From contig NZ_JAEPES010000003.1 in the NCBI RefSeq assembly GCF_016634425.1, positions 496,001-560,000 on the forward strand: DNA of 64,000 nucleotides, read 5' to 3'. A program made the position numbers and the translations under genes. Positions 9,301-18,213 of the stretch are shown here, in pieces. Position 1 is the first letter of the stretch. Every line of letters starts with the position of its first letter. The notes below the pieces were generated by a model. It saw only the letters and a program-made list of their open reading frames with translations. It did not search any database and was not told the DNA's origin. This stretch comes from Lacisediminihabitans changchengi. GTDB taxonomy: Bacteria > Actinomycetota > Actinomycetes > Actinomycetales > Microbacteriaceae.

Positions 9301-10132
9301 CGACGAAGTTGCTGAGCGCATGGTCACGCAGCACCGCGTCGCCCGCAAGGTCAGCGGCGGCCGCAACCTGCAATGGGAGCGTGCGCTTGTGCACCACCGC
9401 ACGAGCGAAAACGGCTGCACCGGTCATCCGCTCGACATCGTCCGGGTCGAAAGCGCCGAGCAACTGGGCCACATCGATGGCAGGGTCGCCCGCGCAGGCC
9501 GTGTCGAGGTCGAGCACCCCGGCGATGCGCCCACCCAACCAGAGGAGGTTGTGCATGCCGAAGTCACCGTGCACGAACACCGGGCGGATGTCGCGCTCCA
9601 CCTCCAACACGGCGGCCGCGGCATCGATGGCGGTTCGCCGCAACGTGCGCCCGAGCGGCGCGGCGATCCGCTCCACGACGGCAGGCCATTCCGGTCCCCC
9701 GCACCAGTCCCGCACCGGACGCAGGCCCGCCGAGACAGGCAGCGGTACGGAGCGCAGCTCGGCGAGCACTCGCGTGAGCTCGGGTCCGACGACATCCCAC
9801 TCCTCGTCTTGGCGCCGACGCCCGGGCAGATAATCGATGGCACATGCCGTCCATTCGGTGGCGACAACCGGCCGTCCGATCGGACCCGGAGTCGGCACCG
9901 GCAGATCCAGCAGCCCCACGGCCGTCGCGTTGGCATGTTCGCGTCGGGCGCGGCGCTCGTGTCCGAGCCCGGTCGACACCCGGATGACCGCGCGGCCCGG
10001 AAATAGAGCGACCCGATGGTAGGCGCCGTAGCCCGGGATCAGCTCCGGCCACGGCAACTCGGGCCAGAACGGGGCGACCTCGCCCCACAGACCGCTGAGG
10101 TCTGCACCCGGGGAGAGATCGAGGCTGTTCAT
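9281..10132 (-). CDS. Aminoglycoside phosphotransferase (APH) family protein
   Basis: A 283-aa small-molecule kinase of the APH/choline kinase fold. The catalytic loop HGDFGMHNLL and the metal-binding DLDTACAGDPAIDVA are clear near residues 190-215. The N-terminal lobe is short (nucleotide-binding region near AVIRVSTG). The substrate cannot be told from sequence; most chromosomal members are not resistance enzymes. Its ATG lies 15 bp after the rarA stop, so it may be co-transcribed with rarA. The 3' end lies in a three-copy tandem repeat. Confidence 0.88.
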   Translation of the reverse strand: MNSLDLSPGADLSGLWGEVAPFWPELPWPELIPGYGAYHRVALFPGRAVIRVSTGLGHERRARREHANATAVGLLDLPVPTPGPIGRPVVATEWTACAIDYLPGRRRQDEEWDVVGPELTRVLAELRSVPLPVSAGLRPVRDWCGGPEWPAVVERIAAPLGRTLRRTAIDAAAAVLEVERDIRPVFVHGDFGMHNLLWLGGRIAGVLDLDTACAGDPAIDVAQLLGAFDPDDVERMTGAAVFARAVVHKRTLPLQVAAAADLAGDAVLRDHALSNFVERLDEI

Positions 10133-10147
10133 GGTCTCGATTCTCGA

Positions 10148-11497
10148 CTACTCGCCTCGGATGATCCTGCGGAGCTTCTCGACGCGCGGACCAACGTCGC
10201 GTTCGTTGCCGTTCTCGCTCGGACGGTAGTACCGCGTGTCGCGCAATTCATCGGGCAGGTACTGCTGCTCCGCCACCCCGAACTCATAGTCGTGGGAGTA
10301 CTTGTAGCCCTTGCCGTGGCCGAGCTTCTTCGCCCCTGCGTAGTGGGCGTCGCGCAGGTGCTTCGGAACCCGCCCGATCTTGCCGGCGCGGACATCCGCA
10401 ATCGCCGCATCGAGCGCCATGTATGCGGCGTTCGACTTGGGTGCGGTGGCGAGATAGACGACCGCCTCAGCCAACGGGATGCGCCCCTCTGGCATGCCGA
10501 CGTATTGCACGGCATCGGCCGCCGCCACCGCGATCACGAGCGCCTGCGGGTCGGCCATGCCGATGTCTTCGGCCGCGCTGATCATCACGCGGCGGGCGAT
10601 GAAACGCGGGTCTTCCCCCGCCTCGATCATGCGCGCCAGGTAGTGCAGCGCCGCGTCGACGTCAGAACCGCGCACCGACTTGATGAACGCGCTGATCACG
10701 TCGTAGTGCTCATCGCCGTTGCGGTCGTAGCGCAGCAACGCACGGTCGACCGCCAGCGAGACGATGTCGACCGTGATGACCGGCTTTCCGTCGGCGCTTG
10801 CCGACGACTCATCACTGGTCGTGGTCGCCGACAGTGCCGCCGCCTCGAGAGCGGTGAGCGCACGGCGCGCATCGCCGGAAGCCAGACGGATGATCGCCGC
10901 CCTCGCCTCCTCGTCCAACACGACCCTGCCGAACAGCCCGCGCTCATCGCTGACCGCCCGGTCGACGAGAATGCCGAGATCCTCGTCGCTGAGCACCTCC
11001 AGCGTGAGCAGGAGCGAGCGGGAGAGCAGCGGTGAGATGACGGAGAACGACGGATTCTCGGTCGTCGCCGCGACCAGGATCACCCAGCCGTTCTCCACCC
11101 CGGGCAGCAGGGCGTCTTGCTGCGCCTTGGTGAAGCGGTGGATCTCGTCGAGGAACAGCACGGTCGACACGCCATACAGGTCGCGGTTCGACATCGCCTG
11201 TTCCATGACCTCGCGGACATCTTTCACGCCAGCGTTGACCGCGGAGAGCTCGACGAACCGTCGGCCGGAGCTGTGGGCGATGGCCTGCGCGAGGGTCGTC
11301 TTGCCGGTGCCGGGCGGTCCCCAGAGAATGACCGACACCGATCCGCGCTCTCCGGTCTGATCGGAGGCGAGACTGACCAGCGGGGAACCGGGGCCGAGCA
11401 GGTGACGCTGCCCGGCGACCTCGTCGAGACTGCGCGGACGCATACGGACGGCCAGCGGCGTCGCGCCTCCGCGAAGGCCGAGCTGGGCATCCACCAT
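10148..11497 (-). CDS. rarA: Replication-associated recombination protein A (RarA/MgsA), AAA ATPase
   Basis: A clamp-loader-like AAA+ ATPase acting at stalled replication forks. The 449-aa protein begins [20 protein letters not shown], has Walker [13 protein letters not shown], Walker [11 protein letters not shown], the sensor-1 region [13 protein letters not shown], and the C-terminal MgsA domain ([20 protein letters not shown], then [19 protein letters not shown]). Length and motifs fit the family. It is divergent from the cyclophilin gene with 94 bp between the starts. Confidence 0.96.
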   Translation of the reverse strand: MVDAQLGLRGGATPLAVRMRPRSLDEVAGQRHLLGPGSPLVSLASDQTGERGSVSVILWGPPGTGKTTLAQAIAHSSGRRFVELSAVNAGVKDVREVMEQAMSNRDLYGVSTVLFLDEIHRFTKAQQDALLPGVENGWVILVAATTENPSFSVISPLLSRSLLLTLEVLSDEDLGILVDRAVSDERGLFGRVVLDEEARAAIIRLASGDARRALTALEAAALSATTTSDESSASADGKPVITVDIVSLAVDRALLRYDRNGDEHYDVISAFIKSVRGSDVDAALHYLARMIEAGEDPRFIARRVMISAAEDIGMADPQALVIAVAAADAVQYVGMPEGRIPLAEAVVYLATAPKSNAAYMALDAAIADVRAGKIGRVPKHLRDAHYAGAKKLGHGKGYKYSHDYEFGVAEQQYLPDELRDTRYYRPSENGNERDVGPRVEKLRRIIRGE

Positions 11498-11591
11498 CCC
11501 TCAATCGTAGTTGCGGCCTCCGACACCGCCTGCCTCACTCATGAGGCTTCGTCCTATACAGTTCTGGAGGACATCAGCACCTGGAGGACAT

Positions 11592-12404
11592 GTGGCACCG
11601 AGCAGGAACGCCGAGCGGGACGCACGCGAGGCACGGGACCGGCTGCGCCGGTACAACGCTCGACAGGCCGTCTTCGGTCACCAGGTAACGCGCCGCAAGC
11701 GCGACAACATCATCGCGATCGTCGGCGTCGTCGTCGTTGCGGCCCTCGCCACCGTCACCCAGGTGCTCTACTTCACCGCTGGCCCCGGCTACACACCGAC
11801 CAGCTCGCCGTCCGCCTCCGCGTCTCCGTCGGCATCCTCCTCGCCCAGCGCCAGCCCGGAAGGCAAGAACACCGGCGACGTTCCCGCGAAGACCATCGCC
11901 GAAGACCGCGACTGGTCCGGCGAACTCGACCTGAACTCCGTGAAGCTCGGCATCACTCTCGACGGCAAGGTCGCGCCGCAAGCGACCTCGGCATTCATCT
12001 CGCTTGCGAAGAAGAACTTCTACACGACCACCGGAAAGACCTGTCACCGTCTCACCACCGGCGGCCTGAGCGTCATCCAGTGCGGCTCGGTCAACGGTGA
12101 CGGCACCGGCGACCCCGGGTTCAGCTTCGGACCGGTCGAGAACGCTCCCGTCGACGGCGTCTACCCGGCCGGCACCATCGCGATGGCCCGCGGCACCGAC
12201 CAGTACAGCAACAGCAGCCAGTTCTTCATCGTCTACAAAGACAGCACGCTCGACACCTCCGGCGGCGGCTACACCGTGTTCGGCAAGGTCACTAGCGGAC
12301 TGTCCGACTTCATCTCGAAGATCGCGGATGCCGGGGTCGCCAACGGATCGACCGACGGCGCGCCGAAGGTGGCGACCTCGATCACCCGGCTCACGCTGAA
12401 CTAG
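11592..12404 (+). CDS. Membrane-anchored cyclophilin-type peptidyl-prolyl cis-trans isomerase
   Basis: Extracytoplasmic folding catalyst. The 270-aa protein has a basic N-terminus, a transmembrane segment near residues 40-60 (IIAIVGVVVVAALATVTQVL), a Ser/Pro/Ala linker, then a cyclophilin domain with GTIAMARGTDQYSNSSQFFI and YTVFGKVTSGLSDFI. GTG at 11592 is the start, because GGAGG at 11583 is correctly spaced before it and the protein has no need of the upstream open frame. The 11 bases ctggaggacat occur twice (11564 and 11581), so the ribosome-binding region is duplicated. Confidence 0.92.
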   Translation: MAPSRNAERDAREARDRLRRYNARQAVFGHQVTRRKRDNIIAIVGVVVVAALATVTQVLYFTAGPGYTPTSSPSASASPSASSSPSASPEGKNTGDVPAKTIAEDRDWSGELDLNSVKLGITLDGKVAPQATSAFISLAKKNFYTTTGKTCHRLTTGGLSVIQCGSVNGDGTGDPGFSFGPVENAPVDGVYPAGTIAMARGTDQYSNSSQFFIVYKDSTLDTSGGGYTVFGKVTSGLSDFISKIADAGVANGSTDGAPKVATSITRLTLN

Positions 12405-12518
12405 AGGTACGACTGGCGCCGATTTGCCCGCCAGGTGACCTCGGAGGCCGAGACCTCCTTCGCCGGGTGCAATAGGCTGGTGCCCGGCGATTTCCGCCCG
12501 AGCAGCAAGGTGAGAATT

Positions 12519-13763
12519 TTGGCTACAGACGATCAAGCTCCGTGGGGCCGCGTTGACGAGACGGGCACCGTCTTCGTGCGCGAGGCAAACGGCGATGGGC
12601 CGGCTACCGAACGCGCCGTTGGACAATACCCCGACGGCACCCCCGAAGAGGCGATGGCCTACTTCGTCCGTAAGTACGCAGAGCTCGCCGGTCAGGTGAC
12701 CCTGCTCGAGCAGCGGATCAAGCGCGGCACCGCGGCCGCCGACGTCGCTAAGACGATCGCGCACCTCAAAGAGACCGTGGTTACGGCCAACGCCGTGGGC
12801 GACCTCGCCTCCCTCACCGCCCGGCTGAATGCGCTCGGCGGGGCCGTGAACGAGCTGACCGAGAAGCAGACCGCCGAGAATAAAGCCACGACGGATGCCG
12901 CACTCGCCGAGCGCGAAGCCCTCGTCGTCGAGGCGGAGACGCTCGCTGCACAAGACCCGGCCAAGGCGCAGTGGAAGCAGGTCAGCGCCACCCTCGACGA
13001 CCTCTTCGCCCGCTGGCAGAAGCACCAGCAGGACGGCCCGCGCCTGCCGAAGAACGAGAGCAACGAGCTCTGGAAGCGGTTCCGTGCCGCGCGAACCACC
13101 ATCGAGACGCACCGCAAGGCCTTCTTCGCCGAGCTGGACTCCGTTCACAAAGACGCGAGGACCAAGAAGACCGCTCTCGCCGAGCAGGCTGAGGCCCTCG
13201 TCGGGCAGGGGCAGGCCGGCATCCCGACCTATCGATCCCTGCTTGACCAGTGGAAGGCTGCCGGCCGCGCCGGCAAGAAGTTCGACGACGCGCTCTGGGC
13301 TCGATTCAAGGCCGCTGGCGACGAGCTGTATGCAGCCAAGTCCGAGGTCGACGCGATCGAGAACGAGGAGTTCTCTGCCAATCTCGAGCAGAAGCTGGCG
13401 CTTCTGACCGAGGCCGAGCCGCTGCTCACCGCCACCGACCGGGTCTCCGCCCGCAACGCCCTGATCTCGATTCAGCGACGCTGGGACGCGATCGGCAAGG
13501 TTCCGCGCGAGCAGGTCAAGCCGGTCGAGGAGCGCCTACGCAAGGTCGAGGCGGCGGTTCGCAAGCTCGACGACGATCACTGGCAGAAGAGCAACCCCGA
13601 GCGCATCGCCCGCGCCGAGGGTCTGGCCGGTCAACTGCAGGATGCGATCGCCAAGCTCGAGAAAGAGCTCGACGACGCGAAGGCCGGCGGCGACGCCAAG
13701 AAGGTCAAAGACGCGCAAGAGGCGCTCGACGCCCGTAAGGCCTGGCTCAAGGTCATCAACTAG
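12519..13763 (+). CDS. DUF349 domain-containing protein
   Basis: A 414-aa, largely alpha-helical charged protein with several DUF349-type repeats (for example LFARWQKHQQDGPRLPKNES and LLDQWKAAGRAGKKFDDALW, each with a conserved W and downstream LW). The molecular role is unknown, although it is widely conserved in actinobacteria. The start is taken as TTG at 12519, preceded by AAGGTGAG at a good distance; an ATG at 12435 is in frame but lacks such a site. Coiled-coil character is strong throughout. Confidence 0.85.
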   Translation: MATDDQAPWGRVDETGTVFVREANGDGPATERAVGQYPDGTPEEAMAYFVRKYAELAGQVTLLEQRIKRGTAAADVAKTIAHLKETVVTANAVGDLASLTARLNALGGAVNELTEKQTAENKATTDAALAEREALVVEAETLAAQDPAKAQWKQVSATLDDLFARWQKHQQDGPRLPKNESNELWKRFRAARTTIETHRKAFFAELDSVHKDARTKKTALAEQAEALVGQGQAGIPTYRSLLDQWKAAGRAGKKFDDALWARFKAAGDELYAAKSEVDAIENEEFSANLEQKLALLTEAEPLLTATDRVSARNALISIQRRWDAIGKVPREQVKPVEERLRKVEAAVRKLDDDHWQKSNPERIARAEGLAGQLQDAIAKLEKELDDAKAGGDAKKVKDAQEALDARKAWLKVIN

Positions 13764-13786
13764 TCACACCGGCCCTGCCCTGCACG

Positions 13787-13850
13787 GTGCTGGTTCTCTA
13801 CAGGGCTGGTTCTCTACAGTGCTCGTTCTCCACCGTGCTGGTTCTCCACA
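13787..13850. repeat. Four 16-bp tandem repeats
   Basis: Four contiguous 16-bp units with consensus gtgctggttctcYaca at 13787, 13803, 13819 and 13835, each differing by one to three bases. They begin 24 bp after the DUF349 stop and end 51 bp before the next gene. 16 is not a multiple of three and no frame runs through them. Confidence 0.95.
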
Positions 13851-13901
13851 GTTCCGCCGCGCAGCCGATGACACCGGTCGGCAGCGGCGGAACATGGGGA
13901 A

Positions 13902-14444
13902 ATGCGACTGGCATCCGTCCTCTCCCCCGCCGACCTCCCGTCGGCCGAGCTCCAAGCCGCCCGACTCGATGGCGAGCTCTATCGGGTCGACGAGTGCTTC
14001 AGTCCGATCGATCAGCCGACCGGCCTTCACCACCGAGCCCTCGCACTCGCGGCGATAACCCCGCGCAGACTCATCGCCGAACTGCACAGCGCTGCCTGGG
14101 TGTGGGGAGCGCTCGATCAGCCGCCGTCGCGCCACCGACTGTGTGCAGACATCACCGCCCGCACTCGCCCACCGATCGGTCCGGCGATCCTGCGTGAGGT
14201 GGTTGTCGACGCAACGGATGTCGTCACCCTCGGGCCACTGCGCATCACGACGCCGCTCCGCACCGCCGTCGATCTCGCGCGCCTCGACCCCGAACCGCAC
14301 CGCGAGGTGATCACCCGGCTGTTCGCCATCGGGGGGTTCGGGCTAGCCGACTGCGAGGCCCTCATCCAGCGACGCCGCAACCTTCCCGACAAACGGCGGG
14401 CACTACGCCGCCTACAGCAGGCTCAGCCGCCGGTGACGCGATAG
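13902..14444 (+). CDS. AbiEi antitoxin-like protein, orphan
   Basis: A 180-aa protein resembling the C-terminal part of AbiEi-type antitoxins and of the N-terminal half of actinobacterial DUF559 proteins: a histidine/tryptophan region ([17 protein letters not shown]), then [20 protein letters not shown], a recurring motif of that family. It lacks the N-terminal winged helix and any nuclease domain. No AbiEii-type nucleotidyltransferase toxin lies next to it, so a toxin-antitoxin role is unsupported. Its 3' end overlaps the end of rel by 22 bp in convergent orientation. The family assignment is tentative. Confidence 0.65.
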   Translation: MRLASVLSPADLPSAELQAARLDGELYRVDECFSPIDQPTGLHHRALALAAITPRRLIAELHSAAWVWGALDQPPSRHRLCADITARTRPPIGPAILREVVVDATDVVTLGPLRITTPLRTAVDLARLDPEPHREVITRLFAIGGFGLADCEALIQRRRNLPDKRRALRRLQQAQPPVTR

Positions 14445-16741
14445 ACGTCGTAGACGGCATCGATGCGGCGCACCGCGTTCAGCACCCGATCGAGATGGGT
14501 GGTGTCGCCCATCTCGAACACGAAGCGACTGATCGCCAGGCGATCACTCGAGGTGGAGACCGAGGCCGAGAGGATGTTGACGTGATGTTCCGACAGAACC
14601 CGGGTGACATCCGACAGCAAACCGGCACGGTCGAGCGCCTCCACCTGAATCTGCACCAGAAAGACGCTCGAGGTCGACGGCGCCCACTCGACGTCGATCA
14701 TGCGCTCCGGCTCGGTGAGCAACTCGGCCACGTTGTGACAGCTTGCCTGATGCACCGAAACCCCCGCACCCCGCGTAACGAAGCCCACGATCTCGTCGCC
14801 CGGCACCGGCGTGCAGCACTTGGCGAGCTTGACCAAGATGTCTGGCGCGCCCCGCACGAGCACGCCAGAGTCGCTCGGACGCAACGGCCGGGTGCGGCCC
14901 TTGCTCGGAAACTCGACCTCGGTGTCTTCGTCCTCCGCCTCGGTGCGAACGGCGGCGACCACCTTCTCGATCACCGACTGGGTGGAGACGTGCCCCTCAC
15001 CGACGGCGGCGTAGAGCGCGGAGACATCCTCGTACCGCATCTGCGCGGCGACCTCGCTGAACGAGTCCTGACTCATCAACTTCTGTAACGGCAGGTTCTG
15101 CTTGCGCATCGCTCGGGCGATGGCGTCTTTGCCCTGTTCGATCGCCTCGTCGCGGCGCTCCTTGGTGAACCACTGGCGGATCTTGTTGCGCGCGCGGGGA
15201 CTTTTGACGAAGTTCAGCCAGCCTTGGCTGGGACCCGCGTCGGGGTTCTTCGAGGTGAACACCTCGACCACGTCACCGCTCTGCAGGGTGGACTCGAGCG
15301 GCACCAGGCGGCCGTTGACCTTGGATCCCATGGTGCGATGCCCGACCTCGGTGTGCACCGCGTAGGCGAAGTCGACCGGCGTGGCACCGGCGGGCAGGCC
15401 GATGACTTTGCCCTGCGGTGTGAAGACGTAGACCTCTTTGGCACCGATCTCGAAGCGCAGGCTGTCGAGGAATTCATTCGGGTCGGCGGTCTCGGCCTGC
15501 CAGTCGCTGATGTGTGCCAGCCACGCCATGTCGGCGTCATCGTGCGAGTCAGAACTGGTTTTGCCGCCGTTGACCCGCTCCTTGTACTTCCAGTGCGCGG
15601 CCACACCGAACTCGGCGCGCTGGTGCATCTCGTCCGTGCGGATCTGGATCTCCACCGCGCGCCCCTTCGGCCCGATGACCGTGGTGTGCAGCGACTGATA
15701 CAGGTTGAACTTCGGGGTGGCGATATAGTCCTTGAACCGACCGGGGATCGGATTCCAGCGTGCGTGGATCGACCCGAGCACCGCGTAGCAGTCGCGCACA
15801 GAGCCCACCAGAATCCGAATGCCGACCAGGTCGTAGATCTCATCGAAATCACGACCGCGCACGATCATCTTCTGGTAGATCGAGTAGTACTGCTTCGGTC
15901 GACCGACGACCTTGCCCTTGATCTTCGCCGACTTCAGATCGTTGTTTACGGCGTTGATCACCTGCTGCACGAATTCCTCACGCTGCGGGGTGCGCTGCTT
16001 CACCAGGTTCTCGATCTCGACGTACAGCTTCGGGTAGAGCACCGCGAACGAAAGGTCTTCGAGCTCCCACTTGATGTTCTGAATGCCCAGGCGGTGCGCG
16101 AGCGGCGCATAGATCTCGAGGGTCTCCTGCGCCTTACGACGGGACGACTCGGCGGGCACGAAGCCCCAGGTACGCGCGTTGTGCAGTCGGTCGGCGAGCT
16201 TGATCACCAACACGCGGATGTCTTTCGACATCGCCACGACCATCTTGCGCACGGTTTCGGCCTGGGCGCTGTCGCCGTACTTCAGCTTGTCGAGCTTCGT
16301 GACGCCGTCGACCAGCATCGCGATCTCGTCACCGAAATCGTGTCGCAACATGTCGAGCGTGTACTCGGTGTCTTCGACCGTGTCGTGAAGGAGCGCGGCC
16401 GCGAGGGTCTTCGGTCCGATGCCGAGGTCGGCCAGTATCTGGGCGACAGCAACGGGATGCGTGATGTACGGTTCGCCGCTTTTGCGCTTCTGGCCGCGAT
16501 GCGCGAGCTCTGCGGTCGCATAGGCGCGCTCGATGATGCTGATGTCCGACTTCGGATGGTGCAGTTTGGCCGTCTTGATGAGGCGGTCAACGGCCCCCGC
16601 CGGTTGGGCCCGAGAGAAGATGCGGGGAAGCAGAGTTCGCAACGAATTGTTCGAACCGCCGGTCCCCGTGATCACGGGACCGGTGTCGCGCCCGGAATTC
16701 TTGGCCTCGGGCGCTGCCTGGCGCGGTGTGGTCTCGGTCAT
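14423..16741 (-). CDS. rel: Bifunctional (p)ppGpp synthetase/hydrolase (RSH family)
   Basis: Controls the stringent response alarmone. The 772-aa protein has the HD hydrolase domain ([13 protein letters not shown]), the synthetase domain ([37 protein letters not shown]), a TGS domain ([20 protein letters not shown]), the Cys motif CCTPVPGD and a C-terminal ACT domain. RGRD matches the RxKD-type motif of bifunctional enzymes rather than the ExDD of synthetase-only RelA. The start MTETTPRQ at 16741 is preceded by GGAGG; an upstream in-frame ATG at 16819 has no family support. Confidence 0.96.
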   Translation of the reverse strand: MTETTPRQAAPEAKNSGRDTGPVITGTGGSNNSLRTLLPRIFSRAQPAGAVDRLIKTAKLHHPKSDISIIERAYATAELAHRGQKRKSGEPYITHPVAVAQILADLGIGPKTLAAALLHDTVEDTEYTLDMLRHDFGDEIAMLVDGVTKLDKLKYGDSAQAETVRKMVVAMSKDIRVLVIKLADRLHNARTWGFVPAESSRRKAQETLEIYAPLAHRLGIQNIKWELEDLSFAVLYPKLYVEIENLVKQRTPQREEFVQQVINAVNNDLKSAKIKGKVVGRPKQYYSIYQKMIVRGRDFDEIYDLVGIRILVGSVRDCYAVLGSIHARWNPIPGRFKDYIATPKFNLYQSLHTTVIGPKGRAVEIQIRTDEMHQRAEFGVAAHWKYKERVNGGKTSSDSHDDADMAWLAHISDWQAETADPNEFLDSLRFEIGAKEVYVFTPQGKVIGLPAGATPVDFAYAVHTEVGHRTMGSKVNGRLVPLESTLQSGDVVEVFTSKNPDAGPSQGWLNFVKSPRARNKIRQWFTKERRDEAIEQGKDAIARAMRKQNLPLQKLMSQDSFSEVAAQMRYEDVSALYAAVGEGHVSTQSVIEKVVAAVRTEAEDEDTEVEFPSKGRTRPLRPSDSGVLVRGAPDILVKLAKCCTPVPGDEIVGFVTRGAGVSVHQASCHNVAELLTEPERMIDVEWAPSTSSVFLVQIQVEALDRAGLLSDVTRVLSEHHVNILSASVSTSSDRLAISRFVFEMGDTTHLDRVLNAVRRIDAVYDVYRVTGG

Positions 16742-16838
16742 GCCAGCCTCCACTGCAAAGTTAGCACCGCACGCTGGACGTGCCGTGCCGGTTCGCTCTG
16801 AGCGGGACGCCTGCGGCATACCCCCGCACTGCCGCCCA

Positions 16839-17177
16839 TCAGTCGACGCGTGGTGCGTCCTCGCCGTCCGTCTCGAGGGCGCCGCCGGCGTCGGCCCAGG
16901 CCATCATCCCGCCCTCAACGTTGATCACGTCGTAATCTTCGCGCAACAGAGCAGCCGTAACCCGCGCAGACCGCATGCCCGAGTGGCAGACCACCAAGAC
17001 CTTCTGATCGGTCGGTACCTCGCCGAGCAGCTCATTCAGCCGCGACGTCGGCACCAGGTGAGCGCCGGGTGCGTGACCGCGATCCCATTCGTCCTGCTCG
17101 CGGACATCCATGAGCCAGGCTCCCTCCGCGACCGCGGTGATCGCATTCGCTGCACTGATCTCGGGGATGCCGGCCAT
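16839..17177 (-). CDS. Single-domain rhodanese-like protein
   Basis: A 112-aa single rhodanese domain. The active-site loop [15 protein letters not shown] holds the catalytic Cys; [16 protein letters not shown] is the second family motif. The start MAGIPEIS at 17177 begins the domain directly. Its sulfur acceptor is unknown. It occupies the place between rel and secF where many actinobacteria carry adenine phosphoribosyltransferase (apt), which is absent here. Confidence 0.9.
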   Translation of the reverse strand: MAGIPEISAANAITAVAEGAWLMDVREQDEWDRGHAPGAHLVPTSRLNELLGEVPTDQKVLVVCHSGMRSARVTAALLREDYDVINVEGGMMAWADAGGALETDGEDAPRVD

Positions 17178-17223
17178 GACTGCTTCTTCCGTTCGACGGG
17201 TGGTTCGGGAGGACTGCGCGGAA

Positions 17224-18213
17224 CTACTTGGTGAGACTAGCCTCACGGTTCGCCAACGCCCGCTGATTGCGCTTCTTCACCGCGGGCTCGGTTCCACGCA
17301 ACTGCGCGTATAGCGGCGCTGCGACGAAGATCGTCGAATAGGTGCCCACGATGATGCCGATGAAGAGCGCGAGCGAGATGTCGCGCAGCGTTCCGGCACC
17401 GAGGAGTACCGCTCCGATGAAGAGGATCGAGCCGACCGGCAAGATCGCGACGATCGACGTGTTGATCGATCGCACCAGGGTCTGGTTGACGGCGAGGTTG
17501 ACCGACTCCCCGAACGTGCGCCGCGACAGGTCGCCGTCCTCCGATGTGTTCTCTCGGATCTTGTCGAAGACGACGACCGTGTCATACAGCGAATAGCCGA
17601 GGATCGTCAGGAAGCCGATGACCGCGGCCGGCGTGACCTCGATACCGAAGACGCCGTAGACGCCGGCGGTGATGACCAGGTCGTGAAGCAATGCGACGAG
17701 GGCAGCGACCGACATCTTCCAGGTGCGGAAGTAGAGTGCCATCACGATCGCGGCGAGAACCACGAAGATGATGAGACCGGTGAGCGCCTGGCGCGTGATG
17801 TCCTGACCCCAGGTCGCACCGATGAAGGAAGCCGTGACCTGCTTGCTCGGGATGTCGTAGGCCTTGGCCAGCGCATCCTTGACCTCGACGCTCTGGTCAG
17901 ATGTCAGCTGATCGGTCTGGATGCGTACGGAGTCGTTGCCGACGACGGTGACGCGCGGGTTCTTGCCGGCAACGGTGTCGTTGACGGTGTTCTGGGCGAA
18001 CGGCTGGTTGGTGTTCGCGGTGTTCGAGATCTGAAACTGCGATCCCCCGAGGAACTCGATGCCGAAGACGAAGCCGCCCCGGGCGATCGGAACCACGATC
18101 ACGATGAGCAGAAGGAGGCCGGAGACCAGATACCAGACCTTGCGGCGGCCGACGATGTTGTACGAACGAGCGCCGGTGTAGAGGTCGTTGCCGAACTGGG
18201 AGAAGCTGGCCAT
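17224..18213 (-). CDS. secF: Protein translocase subunit SecF
   Basis: RND-type partner of SecD that uses the proton gradient to aid protein export. The 329-aa protein has one N-terminal membrane helix (VWYLVSGLLLLIVIVVPIAR), a periplasmic loop and a C-terminal five-helix bundle with SLYDTVVVFDKIREN and NQTLVRSINTSIVAILP, the family signatures. Its ATG overlaps the secD stop by one base (TGATG), indicating coupled translation. Confidence 0.96.
   Translation of the reverse strand: MASFSQFGNDLYTGARSYNIVGRRKVWYLVSGLLLLIVIVVPIARGGFVFGIEFLGGSQFQISNTANTNQPFAQNTVNDTVAGKNPRVTVVGNDSVRIQTDQLTSDQSVEVKDALAKAYDIPSKQVTASFIGATWGQDITRQALTGLIIFVVLAAIVMALYFRTWKMSVAALVALLHDLVITAGVYGVFGIEVTPAAVIGFLTILGYSLYDTVVVFDKIRENTSEDGDLSRRTFGESVNLAVNQTLVRSINTSIVAILPVGSILFIGAVLLGAGTLRDISLALFIGIIVGTYSTIFVAAPLYAQLRGTEPAVKKRNQRALANREASLTK

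Noticed and set aside
9281..10132. APH-family gene as an antibiotic resistance determinant
   Set aside because: The motifs define only the kinase fold. No resistance-specific features or mobile elements are present.
11564..11598. Duplicated ctggaggacat as a regulatory site of the cyclophilin gene
   Set aside because: Only 11 bp are shared; it is more simply a small local duplication of the ribosome binding site region.
13787..13850. CRISPR array
   Set aside because: Units are 16 bp, contiguous and without spacers; no cas genes occur in the window.
13902..14444. AbiEi-like gene as half of a toxin-antitoxin or phage-defence system
   Set aside because: No AbiEii-type nucleotidyltransferase or other toxin gene is adjacent; neighbours are DUF349 and rel.
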